In this document: one piece after another, positions 36,446 through 45,823 of the stretch
Layout: each line of letters begins with the position of its first letter
Numbering within the stretch: position 1 is the stretch's first letter
From: SAR324 cluster bacterium
GTDB taxonomy: Bacteria; SAR324; XYD2-FULL-50-16
Assembly: GCA_028282885.1 (NCBI GenBank)
Contig: JANQGX010000059.1
Span: 1-64,000, forward strand
Direction: 5' to 3'
DNA: 64,000 nt
Program-made: the position numbers and the translations under genes
The notes under the pieces: generated by a model
Told to the model about the DNA's origin: nothing
The model's database searches: none
The model's input: only the letters and a program-made list of their open reading frames with translations

Positions 36446-37515
36446 TAAAAGAAACCGTAAAAGACACCATTGAAGGCTTACTCTCCGTATATGAACTTGA
36501 ACACGGTCTGGATCTCAAGTTCGGGAACTGTTCCATCCGGGTCCGCTCCAACAGGCAATCCCTTATCGATAAGCTCAAAAACTATTTCGGCCCTTTTGTC
36601 TCCAAAAACGCAACCTGCGATATTCAAATTTCAGCTCTTGAAAGCTCACCTCCCGAAATACCCTTTTCCCTGGTCGTCAGGCAGCCCGATCCGGGAAAAA
36701 CAAAAATCAAGGAGGAGTACCAATACCTGACCGATGGTCTTCTGGTGCGGAAAAGACTCACCGACATGATCTTTATTTTCGGTGAAGGAAACAACCTGGC
36801 CATCGGCCCCTGTCTGGAGAACGATAACCAGGTCGTCAATTTCATCATCAACCGTTTCATCCAGTGGATATTGAACCGTAAAGCCCTGCTGCTTCATGCT
36901 GCAGCGGTATCAAACAATGGTGCCGGTCTGGCGATTGCAGGGTTTTCCGGCATGGGCAAATCAACCCTGGCGTTGCAGATCATGAACCTGGGCTCCAGCT
37001 TTATCAGCAATGATCGGCTGATGGTTAAGTCTGTTGACGATGAATTGCGAATGTACGGTGTTCCCAAACTGCCCCGGATCAATCCCGGTACGATTTTAGG
37101 TAATGAACGGCTCAAACGGATCATTCCGGAGGAAAAACAGAATCAGTATCTTAAATTGCCGGGTAATGAGTTATGGTCGCTGGAAGAGAAATACGATGTT
37201 TATATCGATCAGCTCTATGGTGAGAACACTTTTGAACTGGAAGCGAGTCTCTCGGGACTGATTATTCTGAATTGGGTCCGAAATGATGATCCCGTTAAAA
37301 TTGAAAAAGTGTCTCTTGAAAACCGACCGGATCTGCTCCCGGCTTTTGTCAAGGACCCGGGTCTGTTTTACGAGCCGGATGAGCACATTACACCGGAAAG
37401 CTTTTCCAAAGCTGCCTACCTGAGTCTCTTGAAAAAATGCCGGGTTTATGAGATTACGGGTGGGACGGATTTTGAGAAGGCGGCTAAAGCCTGTTTTGAG
37501 ATCTTATCCGGTTGA
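36442..37515 (+). CDS. HprK-related kinase (type B)
   Basis: The 357-residue protein contains an HprK-like P-loop, IAGFSGMGKSTLALQIM, followed by SSFISNDRLMVKS with the aspartate that caps the nucleotide in HPr kinase. The N-terminal 130 residues are a separate region. HPr kinase phosphorylates a serine in HPr, but here no HPr or PTS gene is near, so the substrate is presumably something made or bound by the cluster. It is the last gene of the run and starts within the stop of the ATP-grasp gene. Confidence 0.9.
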   Translation: MIKETVKDTIEGLLSVYELEHGLDLKFGNCSIRVRSNRQSLIDKLKNYFGPFVSKNATCDIQISALESSPPEIPFSLVVRQPDPGKTKIKEEYQYLTDGLLVRKRLTDMIFIFGEGNNLAIGPCLENDNQVVNFIINRFIQWILNRKALLLHAAAVSNNGAGLAIAGFSGMGKSTLALQIMNLGSSFISNDRLMVKSVDDELRMYGVPKLPRINPGTILGNERLKRIIPEEKQNQYLKLPGNELWSLEEKYDVYIDQLYGENTFELEASLSGLIILNWVRNDDPVKIEKVSLENRPDLLPAFVKDPGLFYEPDEHITPESFSKAAYLSLLKKCRVYEITGGTDFEKAAKACFEILSG

Positions 37516-37651
37516 AATTTAGAGAAAAGGCAGCACACCGCAGTTGCTTAACAGATCCCCGGGCTTCTCAACTACCGGAAGATCCCGGATATCAGTTCGG
37601 GGGCTGATGAAAACGGATAAGAGGGTCATTACCGGCATCCTGATCTATCGG

Positions 37652-39364
37652 CTACTTAAAGAGCACATCCAGGTTCATGGCTCTTTTATTGGCATATTTC
37701 GGCAGATTCCCGCGACTGAACCAAAGTAGGAGTTTAAGTTGGATCAGGGAGAGACTGTCATTCAGAATGATTCTGTCAATTAACCTGTAATTCGGGCCAT
37801 TGCGGACAAAAACCGGTAACAGACGTTCAATCCAGCGATGAGAGCCGGATTCGGGTGTGATACGAAATTTCAGATTGCAGTCGGAATGCTGCTCCCTGTA
37901 TTGTTCGGTCTCACTGATCAGTTGCTTTTCCGGATAGTCTCCGAAAACAGCGCGGGTGCAGTGGAGAAACAGACGCAGGGTATCACAGAGAAAGTCAATT
38001 CTCTCGATGTTCAGCTCCCTGCCCATCTCCCTGACCTGTTCGACTTCATTATCCTCAACAACAAATTCCGGACCCGAAGGATCAAATTTGCGATAAAGGG
38101 TCTTTATAAGCGGATTGACAGTGATATAATCCCAGGAAAGCCAGATCAGTGGCGGAATACGAGTACGCCTGAAATAGAGATTCTTCTCGCTGAATCCTTT
38201 GGGATAAAGAATATTGAAAAACAGATCGTGGAACTTGCGCAAAAACGCCTGGTTTTTATCATCGGGAAAGTATTGGCTCACCACTTGATCCGCATCCCAG
38301 CCATCCTTGAAGATCCTGATAGAGGCTGCTGTATTCAGCTCGTTCCAGATTGAAGAGTTTTCCAGAAAGGTGAGCTCCTTATTGCGGGACCAGCCCCCGG
38401 TCTGGCACCAGACAGAGATTCCAGCCAGGTTGTTGACAGCCTTCAGTTTTCTGTAATACTCCTCGTAGTCCCATCCGACATAATAGGGCATGACCCCGAA
38501 ACATTCCCTTTCTCTTCTCGTCTGCAATTCCAGCAAAGTCGGGTGTTCAAGGCTATAAAACAAGGGATTCAGTTCGAGCGCCCCGAAGAAATCGGTATCA
38601 CCGTATTTCATTGAGATGATGAAATTGGGGCTGGTGATATCTTTAAAGGTCTCTTTGAAGGTCTTCTCATTCCAGATCAGGTCACCGATACGATAGGATC
38701 CCACTGTCCAGGTGCGAAAAATAAACAATTTTCCGGCATCTTCAAAAAGGGGGATCAGTTCCCTGATAAACCGATTGGCCGACCTCGGTGTTTTAATGGT
38801 GAGCCGGCTGTTGAAATCGCCAACCACGTCCGATCCGTCACACTCACCAATCCTGAAGATGATACCGTCTACAGGAAAATCCCTGAAAACCTGTTCCAGC
38901 GCATCATGCAGCATCCGGGTGGTTTTTTTGACACTTGTTCCGAATCGCTTTTTGATGGCTTCGTTGAAGAACATGATATCGGTGTTAAGATAGATCTTAA
39001 TACCGGCGTCTGCGGTCATTCTGAACAATTGGCCAAAGAATGCCCTGTAGTCGCGAATCTTCGACCTAAGGTCTTCGGGATAAAAATCGAACAGCACCAG
39101 GTGCGCCACATCATCAATTGAGATAGCGTTGAATCCCTGCTCTTTTATCCTGATCAAAAACTGTCCATAGGCCTCCCTGATTGCCCTGGTCTTGTCCAGA
39201 TCCAATCGATTCCCGGCTTCAAGATTTGAAAAGGGAATCTTGGACCAATTGATCACCCTTTTTTGATACCCCACGAAAAAAGGTGCGATGGCATCTATGA
39301 TAAAAAGATTCAGGTTTCGCATAAACGGGTATGATTTGGAATTATTTGACAACCGGGATGGCAT
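37652..39364 (-). CDS. TIM-barrel, glycoside-hydrolase-like protein
   Basis: The 570-residue protein has no signal peptide. It reads as an alpha/beta barrel: GFNAISIDDVAHLVLF, GIKIYLNTDIMFF, VDGIIFRIGECDGSD, GKLFIFRTWTVG, NFIISMKYGDTDFFG and GISVWCQTGGWSR. The layout with RIGE after a strand recalls glycoside hydrolases such as alpha-glucuronidases, but I cannot assign a family. It converges on the HprK-related kinase with about 135 bases between, so it may modify the same product. Confidence 0.75.
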   Translation of the reverse strand: MPSRLSNNSKSYPFMRNLNLFIIDAIAPFFVGYQKRVINWSKIPFSNLEAGNRLDLDKTRAIREAYGQFLIRIKEQGFNAISIDDVAHLVLFDFYPEDLRSKIRDYRAFFGQLFRMTADAGIKIYLNTDIMFFNEAIKKRFGTSVKKTTRMLHDALEQVFRDFPVDGIIFRIGECDGSDVVGDFNSRLTIKTPRSANRFIRELIPLFEDAGKLFIFRTWTVGSYRIGDLIWNEKTFKETFKDITSPNFIISMKYGDTDFFGALELNPLFYSLEHPTLLELQTRRERECFGVMPYYVGWDYEEYYRKLKAVNNLAGISVWCQTGGWSRNKELTFLENSSIWNELNTAASIRIFKDGWDADQVVSQYFPDDKNQAFLRKFHDLFFNILYPKGFSEKNLYFRRTRIPPLIWLSWDYITVNPLIKTLYRKFDPSGPEFVVEDNEVEQVREMGRELNIERIDFLCDTLRLFLHCTRAVFGDYPEKQLISETEQYREQHSDCNLKFRITPESGSHRWIERLLPVFVRNGPNYRLIDRIILNDSLSLIQLKLLLWFSRGNLPKYANKRAMNLDVLFK

Positions 39365-39522
39365 TTCTGGTACAAACGACCAAAGGGATCAGGTGGGGGA
39401 ATTTATCCCTCTGCCCTTAGAAAAAACCAGTGCCTTACACAAAAATAACATAACCCACACTGAAGTTTGTTAGTTTTCCGTTAGGTTTATCACACAAGGT
39501 CAGAGGTGGGAGATAACCCATC

Positions 39523-42162
39523 TCACTTGGTTCTGTTTTTCCTTTTCTCCAGGGCAACCAATCTCTCGATTCCATTGAGCAGGTCCTGCTGGATCATCTT
39601 TTTTGGTGATGATACCGTAAAGCCCGGATAAGGAAGCAGGTGCTTGTTCTGATTATTGGCGGAAACCGGGTAAATCAGCATATTGACCCTGCTTTTATCC
39701 CCGGAGAACTCAACATCCATATCCAACTCTTCCGCGACTTCCCTGATTTTCCGAAAAGTCGCCTTGGCGTGCTTTTGATCAACTTTCGGGGTATACCCGA
39801 CAACCAGTTTTGGAGCGCCCTTCTTATGGAAATAGTAGGGCACCTGAATTTCGAACATGGTGTCCACTTCCACCAGGATTCCCTTGTCCTTGAGAATAAA
39901 ATACCTGCATAACTGCAGGGGGGCCGAGAACTGCGGTAGGGTCGCCGGGCTGGCGGATGAGCTTAGCAGTTTACAGGAACACTTGATGTAAAATTCCCGG
40001 ACCAGACTCCAGTGGACACTGAGGGAACCTTTACAGGCATAACTGCCGATAAAAGTGGTGAAGCCAACGACGGCCTTTGTCAGATCACCATAATAGACTC
40101 CCTTGTCAAATCCTTCATCAAAACGCATTTTAATATCAAAACCGTTCTCCTTGCGCATGGCTTTGACAAAATCGGTCAGGGCCTTTTTAAGATAAGCCAG
40201 GGGATAACAACGTTTGGCAAACTGCAGATCATCCCTGCCGATGAGCTGAAAGGAGAACTGAATCCTCGTGCCCCTGTCCTTCTCCGAGTCGATGAAAATA
40301 GCCCCCCTCTTTTTCTCAAGATTGGCCATTACGGCTTCCATACCTATTCCCCTGCCGCTGACGGCTGAAAGCTCCTTTGCCGTGGAAAATCCCGGGTGAA
40401 AAATCAACTGCAACACCTCTTCATCTTCCATTTCAGCAAGTTCCATGGTGGTCTTGATATTCTTCCGGGCTGCCGTCTCCCTGATCGTGCCGCTGTCAAT
40501 ACCGGCTCCGTCGTCAATGACTTCACAGGTGATCACCGAATCCTGTTCTGTGACATTAACCCGGATTTTCCCCAGGGAATCCTTATTCAGTTTTTCTCTT
40601 TTCTCCGGCGCCTCGATACCGTGATCCACAGCATTATTAAGCAGGTGAACCAGGCATTCGTTGAGGGCGGAGAGCACCGTTGTTTTCACCAGGATATGGT
40701 TCCAGTCAAAACGCACCCGGACCTTTTTCCCGAGGGATTCGGCTGTGGTACTGACCTGGTTTGCCAATCCCTCCTCCAACGAAGAGATGAAATCGTAGTG
40801 ATAGGAGTGTAGTCCCCAGAGCACCTGGTCTATCTGAAAAGACCTGTTGAGTGAACTCGGCGTGTCCAGCAGTTCCTTATACTGGGAAAAAAGCAGACCG
40901 AGATCATCGTTCCCTTTGGCAACCTCATCTTCTTCCCGGGCGGGGGAATCGTCATCGATTGTGTGAGGATAAATAGCCTTATACAGGGCCAGCAGGTCGG
41001 AAAACTCGTTGAACAGCTCATTGAAACTCTCCTCTTCCTGCTCTGTTGATGCGGACTCCTGTTTCAAATGCAGTTCCAGCCCACCCGCAATGGTTTGCAA
41101 AAAAGAAAATCCGGCCACTCGTGCAATACCCTTGATTCCGTGTACGGTGGCAAATTGCTTGGTTCTGTCGATCTCCATTGACCTCTCGCCACGCAGGCGT
41201 TTTACCAGGTGATTCAACTCCTTGACATAGAGATGCAAACCTTTTTTATCCACCTGTTTAAGCTGGAAAACGCGCTGCACGCTCTGATCATCCAGTAACC
41301 TGGCCTTTTTCTTCATCTCCCTGGATTTAACGATTTCGGTTCTGTCTTCCAGGGTAATCAACATCCTCTTTACCGTATCCCGATAGACCACCGGCTGGTA
41401 CATGATTTTCAGCCAACGCCCTTTTTCAACCGAGCCGTTAATGGGGAAAAAGATCTGCTTGGGAAAGAACGGTTCCAGCATTTCGTAGGTTGTCATGCCC
41501 TGCCCCAGAACAAACTCCACGCTGACTGCTCCCTCTTTCTCCTTTTCCGTCAAATGGGCCATGGCAGGTTCAAAAAGAACCTCCCGGATCGTCTTCCCCG
41601 GCAAGTCATGGGTATGTAGAAGCTGTTCCAAACAGGCCGAGTGAAACGCTTCGATTCTGGCGTCGGTATCAATCGTAAAAATCCCCAGGGGAATACTGGC
41701 AAAAATCTCAACCAGTTTCTGTTCGGAATCCCTGAGCTGGGAGATATCCTCCCCGATGATAATGACCAGGGTTCCTTCAGAGCGACTGATGACATCCATC
41801 TTCTTCAAATGCCAATAATAAGCCCTCTGGCCGGAGATCATATCCGGATCCTCGATACCCAGTTCGAATTCACAATGATCGATATCCTTGTTCGGATCTT
41901 TCAGGCCATACATGTAGTCGGAGAAAACCGCCCAACTCTCATCGGTAAAAAGATTGCAGAAAGGTTTTCTCAGCACCTCTTCCGTTGTTACGGCCAGATG
42001 AGTTGCCAACGTCTGGTTTCCCCTCAGTATTTCACATTTCTCGTTGATAATGGCAAATACGCCGGGAAGGGACTGAAAGACCCGTTCCGAATTGATATTT
42101 GAGCCTTCCAGCAGTTTGATAACACTGTAAGAGGCCTGAAGGTCGTGATTTATTGATTCCAT
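39523..42162 (-). CDS. PAS-Hpt-HATPase kinase with a C-terminal extension
   Basis: The 879-residue protein is CheA-like but rearranged. Two PAS domains (about 20-270) come first, then an Hpt domain with the histidine near residue 340 in ATVHGIKGIARVAGF. The HATPase region has LLNNAVDHGIEAPEKRE, DDGAGID and GRGIGMEAVMANLEKK. After residue about 620 no CheW-like domain is found. Instead a helical part, a degenerate HATPase-like part and a receiver-like tail appear. It ends an operon with CheY, CheX and a second such kinase. A good ribosome-binding site (GGGAGAACAG) precedes the ATG. Confidence 0.88.
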   Translation of the reverse strand: MESINHDLQASYSVIKLLEGSNINSERVFQSLPGVFAIINEKCEILRGNQTLATHLAVTTEEVLRKPFCNLFTDESWAVFSDYMYGLKDPNKDIDHCEFELGIEDPDMISGQRAYYWHLKKMDVISRSEGTLVIIIGEDISQLRDSEQKLVEIFASIPLGIFTIDTDARIEAFHSACLEQLLHTHDLPGKTIREVLFEPAMAHLTEKEKEGAVSVEFVLGQGMTTYEMLEPFFPKQIFFPINGSVEKGRWLKIMYQPVVYRDTVKRMLITLEDRTEIVKSREMKKKARLLDDQSVQRVFQLKQVDKKGLHLYVKELNHLVKRLRGERSMEIDRTKQFATVHGIKGIARVAGFSFLQTIAGGLELHLKQESASTEQEEESFNELFNEFSDLLALYKAIYPHTIDDDSPAREEDEVAKGNDDLGLLFSQYKELLDTPSSLNRSFQIDQVLWGLHSYHYDFISSLEEGLANQVSTTAESLGKKVRVRFDWNHILVKTTVLSALNECLVHLLNNAVDHGIEAPEKREKLNKDSLGKIRVNVTEQDSVITCEVIDDGAGIDSGTIRETAARKNIKTTMELAEMEDEEVLQLIFHPGFSTAKELSAVSGRGIGMEAVMANLEKKRGAIFIDSEKDRGTRIQFSFQLIGRDDLQFAKRCYPLAYLKKALTDFVKAMRKENGFDIKMRFDEGFDKGVYYGDLTKAVVGFTTFIGSYACKGSLSVHWSLVREFYIKCSCKLLSSSASPATLPQFSAPLQLCRYFILKDKGILVEVDTMFEIQVPYYFHKKGAPKLVVGYTPKVDQKHAKATFRKIREVAEELDMDVEFSGDKSRVNMLIYPVSANNQNKHLLPYPGFTVSSPKKMIQQDLLNGIERLVALEKRKNRTK

Positions 42163-42177
42163 TCTGTTCTCCCGGGT

Positions 42178-42789
42178 TTACAGAAAATCATACTCATCAT
42201 CTTCGTCCTCTTCTTCGGTCAATGCGAAATCCATCAAGTTGTCGAATGACTTCGGATCTATCACATCCACTTCACAGGAACAGATAATATCGCTTTCTAC
42301 ATCCTTTAATCGCCAGCAGTCTTCAAAAATCAGTTTCTGTTCGGTTTCAGCCGAATCGGCAAAAATTTCGTTAAAACCCAGGGTTACTACCGGCAGACTG
42401 ATTCCAACCGGTACATCCTGCTCAATACAGATTTTTTTCAGGTAACCGGCAGACAGGTTACAGTACTCTTTCATCACATCATAAGATCGGCTGTCATCGA
42501 TCTCGTCGCTGCCAAACAAGCGCCTGGCAATGGGTATTGAATCCTTGTGATTAAAATGGGTTTTTAAAACAACTCGCAGGGACTTGCCGGCCACCACAAT
42601 CATGGACATGGTGTTTGCGAACACGGTGCCACCGGACACCGCATTATCCATTTCAATGATTTCGAATCCAACATCATCCGTATACAATTGCATTCTTGAG
42701 AGAGTGACAAACCGAATGATCTCTCCGAACTTCTTCTTGTAATCTGAAAGCCGGTCGCCGGCTTCTATGGCAAAAGCAGTTGTCTCCAT
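42178..42789 (-). CDS. CheX-like CheY-P phosphatase
   Basis: The 203-residue protein contains the CheC/CheX/FliY-type motif ExxNxxxG in DVMKEYCNLSAGYLKK, preceded by a hydrophobic strand and IARRLFG. This motif removes phosphate from CheY-like receivers. The C-terminal tail is very acidic. GGAGGAG stands before the ATG, and the gene lies between CheY and the PAS-Hpt kinase, which fits a role in signal termination. Confidence 0.75.
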   Translation of the reverse strand: METTAFAIEAGDRLSDYKKKFGEIIRFVTLSRMQLYTDDVGFEIIEMDNAVSGGTVFANTMSMIVVAGKSLRVVLKTHFNHKDSIPIARRLFGSDEIDDSRSYDVMKEYCNLSAGYLKKICIEQDVPVGISLPVVTLGFNEIFADSAETEQKLIFEDCWRLKDVESDIICSCEVDVIDPKSFDNLMDFALTEEEDEDDEYDFL

Positions 42790-42818
42790 ATTTCTCCTCC
42801 GGGATGGACTGTCCTGAT

Positions 42819-43187
42819 TTATCGTTCCAGTACTTTGTTGATCACTGCAATCAATTTGGGCATTTTAACCGGTTTGGTAATCCAGAGCTTAACTCCGGCC
42901 CGCTTCCCTTTGACCTTAAGATCCTGATCGAACTCGGTTGTCAGGATGAACAAGTGAATGTGCCTGTATTGCTCCTTTTCATTTATTTTGGCACACATGG
43001 TGATGCCATCCATTTCCGGCATGTTGACGTCGCTGATGACAATATCCGTATCCTGGTTGGTTTCCAGCGAGCGCAGGCCTCTAATCCCGTCAATAGCCTC
43101 CACCACTTCATGTCCGACTGCTTCGAGATCTCTAACCAGTCGATTTCTTACGGTTTCGGAATCGTCCACAACAAGTATTTTAGCCAT
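42819..43187 (-). CDS. CheY-like single-domain response regulator
   Basis: The 122-residue protein is one receiver domain: KILVVDDSETVRN, phospho-aspartate in DIVISDVNMPEMDG, and LWITKPVKMPKLIAVI with the switch lysine. AAAGGA precedes the ATG. It lacks an output domain and is presumably phosphorylated by the two neighbouring Hpt kinases and dephosphorylated by the CheX-like protein. Confidence 0.95.
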   Translation of the reverse strand: MAKILVVDDSETVRNRLVRDLEAVGHEVVEAIDGIRGLRSLETNQDTDIVISDVNMPEMDGITMCAKINEKEQYRHIHLFILTTEFDQDLKVKGKRAGVKLWITKPVKMPKLIAVINKVLER

Positions 43188-43238
43188 TTAATCCTTTGAA
43201 TGCTGATTTACAGACTATACAAAAAAAATCTCTCTGCT

Positions 43239-45587
43239 CTACTCCAACACCTGGGCGTTTTCTACCGGAAATCTGAAGATGAATTTGAATGGTCTTCGTA
43301 AAGGATTTTCATCAGAAAGCTTTCGGAAAACAATATCAATTGATCCGCCAACTCCTTTGATAGCTTTAAGGATGGCATCCATTCCAACCCCTCTTCCGGC
43401 AATTTCGGTAACATTTCCGGCGGTACTCAGCCCCGGATGAAAAACAAATTGAGCAATCTGCCTGGCGCCGAGGGGCTTGTCGATTTTTACCAGACCCAGG
43501 TCACGCGCTTTTTTCATAACTTTAACCAGGTCCAGGCCCGCACCATCATCCCAGTATTCAAGAAGAAACCATTGATCCATGATCCCCGGCTCAAGGTGAA
43601 TACTCCCCTGTTTTGATTTCCCTTTTCGAATCCTCTCCTCTTCATCTTCGATGCCATGGCTCAGGGAGTTTCGAATCGAATGCATAATGCTCACGTTCAG
43701 CACGGAAGCGAGTTCCCTGGTTACCCGGATCCCGCCGCTTTCAAAATGGATATCCGGTTTGAGCTTACCGACCACATCAGCCATAGGTTGAATGCTGCCC
43801 GTGATGTCGTTGAAAACGGATTGCAGGGGAATGGTATCGTGAATCTGCAGTATCTTCTGGGATTTAATGATGGTCTGGATCAGATCTGTCAGTTCATCAC
43901 AGGACTCGTTCATGATCGTGTTCCTGAGAATGGAAAAGAGCTGGTCATCCAGAAACACACCTCTCTCCCTGTTTTCTAAAAAGCCGCTAAGCTTGTTGCT
44001 GATCACCATGCTGTATTCTCCAAGGGCCCGTTCAACCCTTGAGATTTCCAAAATCAGCTCCTGGTTGTGATAAGGGATTTCCCGGGACCTGACCCGGTTA
44101 ACAACCTCTTCCACCTCATGCACGACATTTGTCAAATCATCAAACCCGTATAACCTGGAGTTCCCCTTGATGGTGTGAAGATTGCGAAACACATGATCAA
44201 TCACTTCCATCTTCAGACGACTGTTCTTTTCCAGTAGTTGCAGACATGTCTGTAGATCCTGGCCGGATGCTGAAAGAAAAGACTCAAAGTTTTCATGGCT
44301 GATGGAGAAAACCTGGCTGATTATTTTAAATTCCTTTTGTTGCTGTAAGGTCTTTTCCTGCAGTGTGACGATTTCCGTCTTGTCGCGGATATTGACAACA
44401 AATCGCCTGACGATATCATCTTCATCCACGATGGGATTCCAGAACAGCTCAATATGCCTGGCAGCGCCGTCATCAGAGACGATACGGTAATCTTCGATCA
44501 GAAGATGAGAATTGACTTCAAAAGTAAGAATATCCTCACCCAGGGAATTCTCCACTGTTGAACGGACCTGGGAGAGTTTGTCCTTGCTGATATCGGAATT
44601 GGAGAAAAGCAGGTCATGATAGGTCCTGCCCCGGATCTGGTTTGTCTCCAGGATGTTTTCCAGGTAGACGGAGTAGTCATGGTGGATTGTGCCGTCTTCC
44701 AGGATAGTAAAAATCCCCTGCTTCATACTTCGGAGGATGTTGTTAATATCATTATTCCGTTGCTGCAGAATCCGGTTATGGGACTCCCGCAGGTTCAGTT
44801 CTCTCTTGTGACCCAGTTTAACCAGTGAGCGCAGGGATATGATTCCCAGGTACCTGGAATCTACCGTGACAATAATGGCTTCTGTGGTTCCCGATTCCGA
44901 ATAGGTTTTCAGCACATGTTCGCTTTTGTCTTCAATATCAACGGTTGTGCAGGGCTCGATAAAATCTGCCAGCTTGTCCTTCAAATTGGGATTTTCCAGT
45001 AGGGTGCTGCCAAATCTGGAATAAACGAATTTTTTAAGTCGCTGCTCCCGTATGATGCCTCTCGGACGATTCCACTCGTCAATAACAGGGAAATAGGTGT
45101 GCTGGGGGTATTGCTTAAAAACATCAAGCAGTTCGGGCATGGATATATACAGAGAAACCGGGATCATTGCTTCCAGCTCCTCGCGAATTTCCGGATTTCC
45201 CACCCCATTAACCGATTTCAGGATATCTTCGGGCGCATAATTAACCATATGCGCATCGGAATTGGTGTAGCTTATCTCCCCGATATCAGGGGCAGCTTCA
45301 TCCTGAATATCCGGCTCATCAAACATGGCAGATTGCCGGGAATCATTGAACCGAGATTCTTTCTCCGGAATCTTGCCTGTGATTTTCTTAACCCAGTCAA
45401 CCATCGGTTTTACAAATACCTTCTCTTGCATATTCAACAGCATCATCATAATAAGAGGACAAATCGAACACCGATTCGCAGGAGTCGATGTTCCGATGTC
45501 TTCTGAAATATTCCGGTTTTCGTCTGAAATCAAACAGAATTCTTCACCTGTTAAACCGGCAGGGATTGCTCTGCAGCAATAGTACAT
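43239..45587 (-). CDS. CBS-PAS-Hpt-HATPase kinase
   Basis: The 782-residue protein starts at ATG 45587 behind AGGAGAAA. The first 50 residues hold five cysteines (CC, C, and CSIC) of unknown role. A CBS pair follows (about 155-270), similar to that in the EAL-CBS-GGDEF protein at 22659. A PAS domain comes next, then an Hpt domain with the histidine near residue 471 in RNLHTIKGNSRLYGF. The HATPase has SIRNSLSHGIEDEEERIRKG, DDGAGLD and GRGVGMDAIL. There is no CheW domain. First gene of the four-gene operon. Confidence 0.88.
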   Translation of the reverse strand: MYYCCRAIPAGLTGEEFCLISDENRNISEDIGTSTPANRCSICPLIMMMLLNMQEKVFVKPMVDWVKKITGKIPEKESRFNDSRQSAMFDEPDIQDEAAPDIGEISYTNSDAHMVNYAPEDILKSVNGVGNPEIREELEAMIPVSLYISMPELLDVFKQYPQHTYFPVIDEWNRPRGIIREQRLKKFVYSRFGSTLLENPNLKDKLADFIEPCTTVDIEDKSEHVLKTYSESGTTEAIIVTVDSRYLGIISLRSLVKLGHKRELNLRESHNRILQQRNNDINNILRSMKQGIFTILEDGTIHHDYSVYLENILETNQIRGRTYHDLLFSNSDISKDKLSQVRSTVENSLGEDILTFEVNSHLLIEDYRIVSDDGAARHIELFWNPIVDEDDIVRRFVVNIRDKTEIVTLQEKTLQQQKEFKIISQVFSISHENFESFLSASGQDLQTCLQLLEKNSRLKMEVIDHVFRNLHTIKGNSRLYGFDDLTNVVHEVEEVVNRVRSREIPYHNQELILEISRVERALGEYSMVISNKLSGFLENRERGVFLDDQLFSILRNTIMNESCDELTDLIQTIIKSQKILQIHDTIPLQSVFNDITGSIQPMADVVGKLKPDIHFESGGIRVTRELASVLNVSIMHSIRNSLSHGIEDEEERIRKGKSKQGSIHLEPGIMDQWFLLEYWDDGAGLDLVKVMKKARDLGLVKIDKPLGARQIAQFVFHPGLSTAGNVTEIAGRGVGMDAILKAIKGVGGSIDIVFRKLSDENPLRRPFKFIFRFPVENAQVLE

Positions 45588-45823
45588 TTTCTCCTAAACT
45601 TAGCAATGACCGTGTTAGAAAAATATTAGGAATGGATTAGACCTGTCGCACCGGATCAGAAGGAGATTGGAATTGAGGTGAGATTGGATTCCATTATCAA
45701 ACTCCATCCTTTATTTATCTTGACCTTTATCGAAGGCTGCAGCTATATGGTCAGACAAAGCTTTGATTTTGATTTTAAGTAATACCTGTCCGAAAACCGC
45801 ATCAGAAATAATCGAGATTGAAC

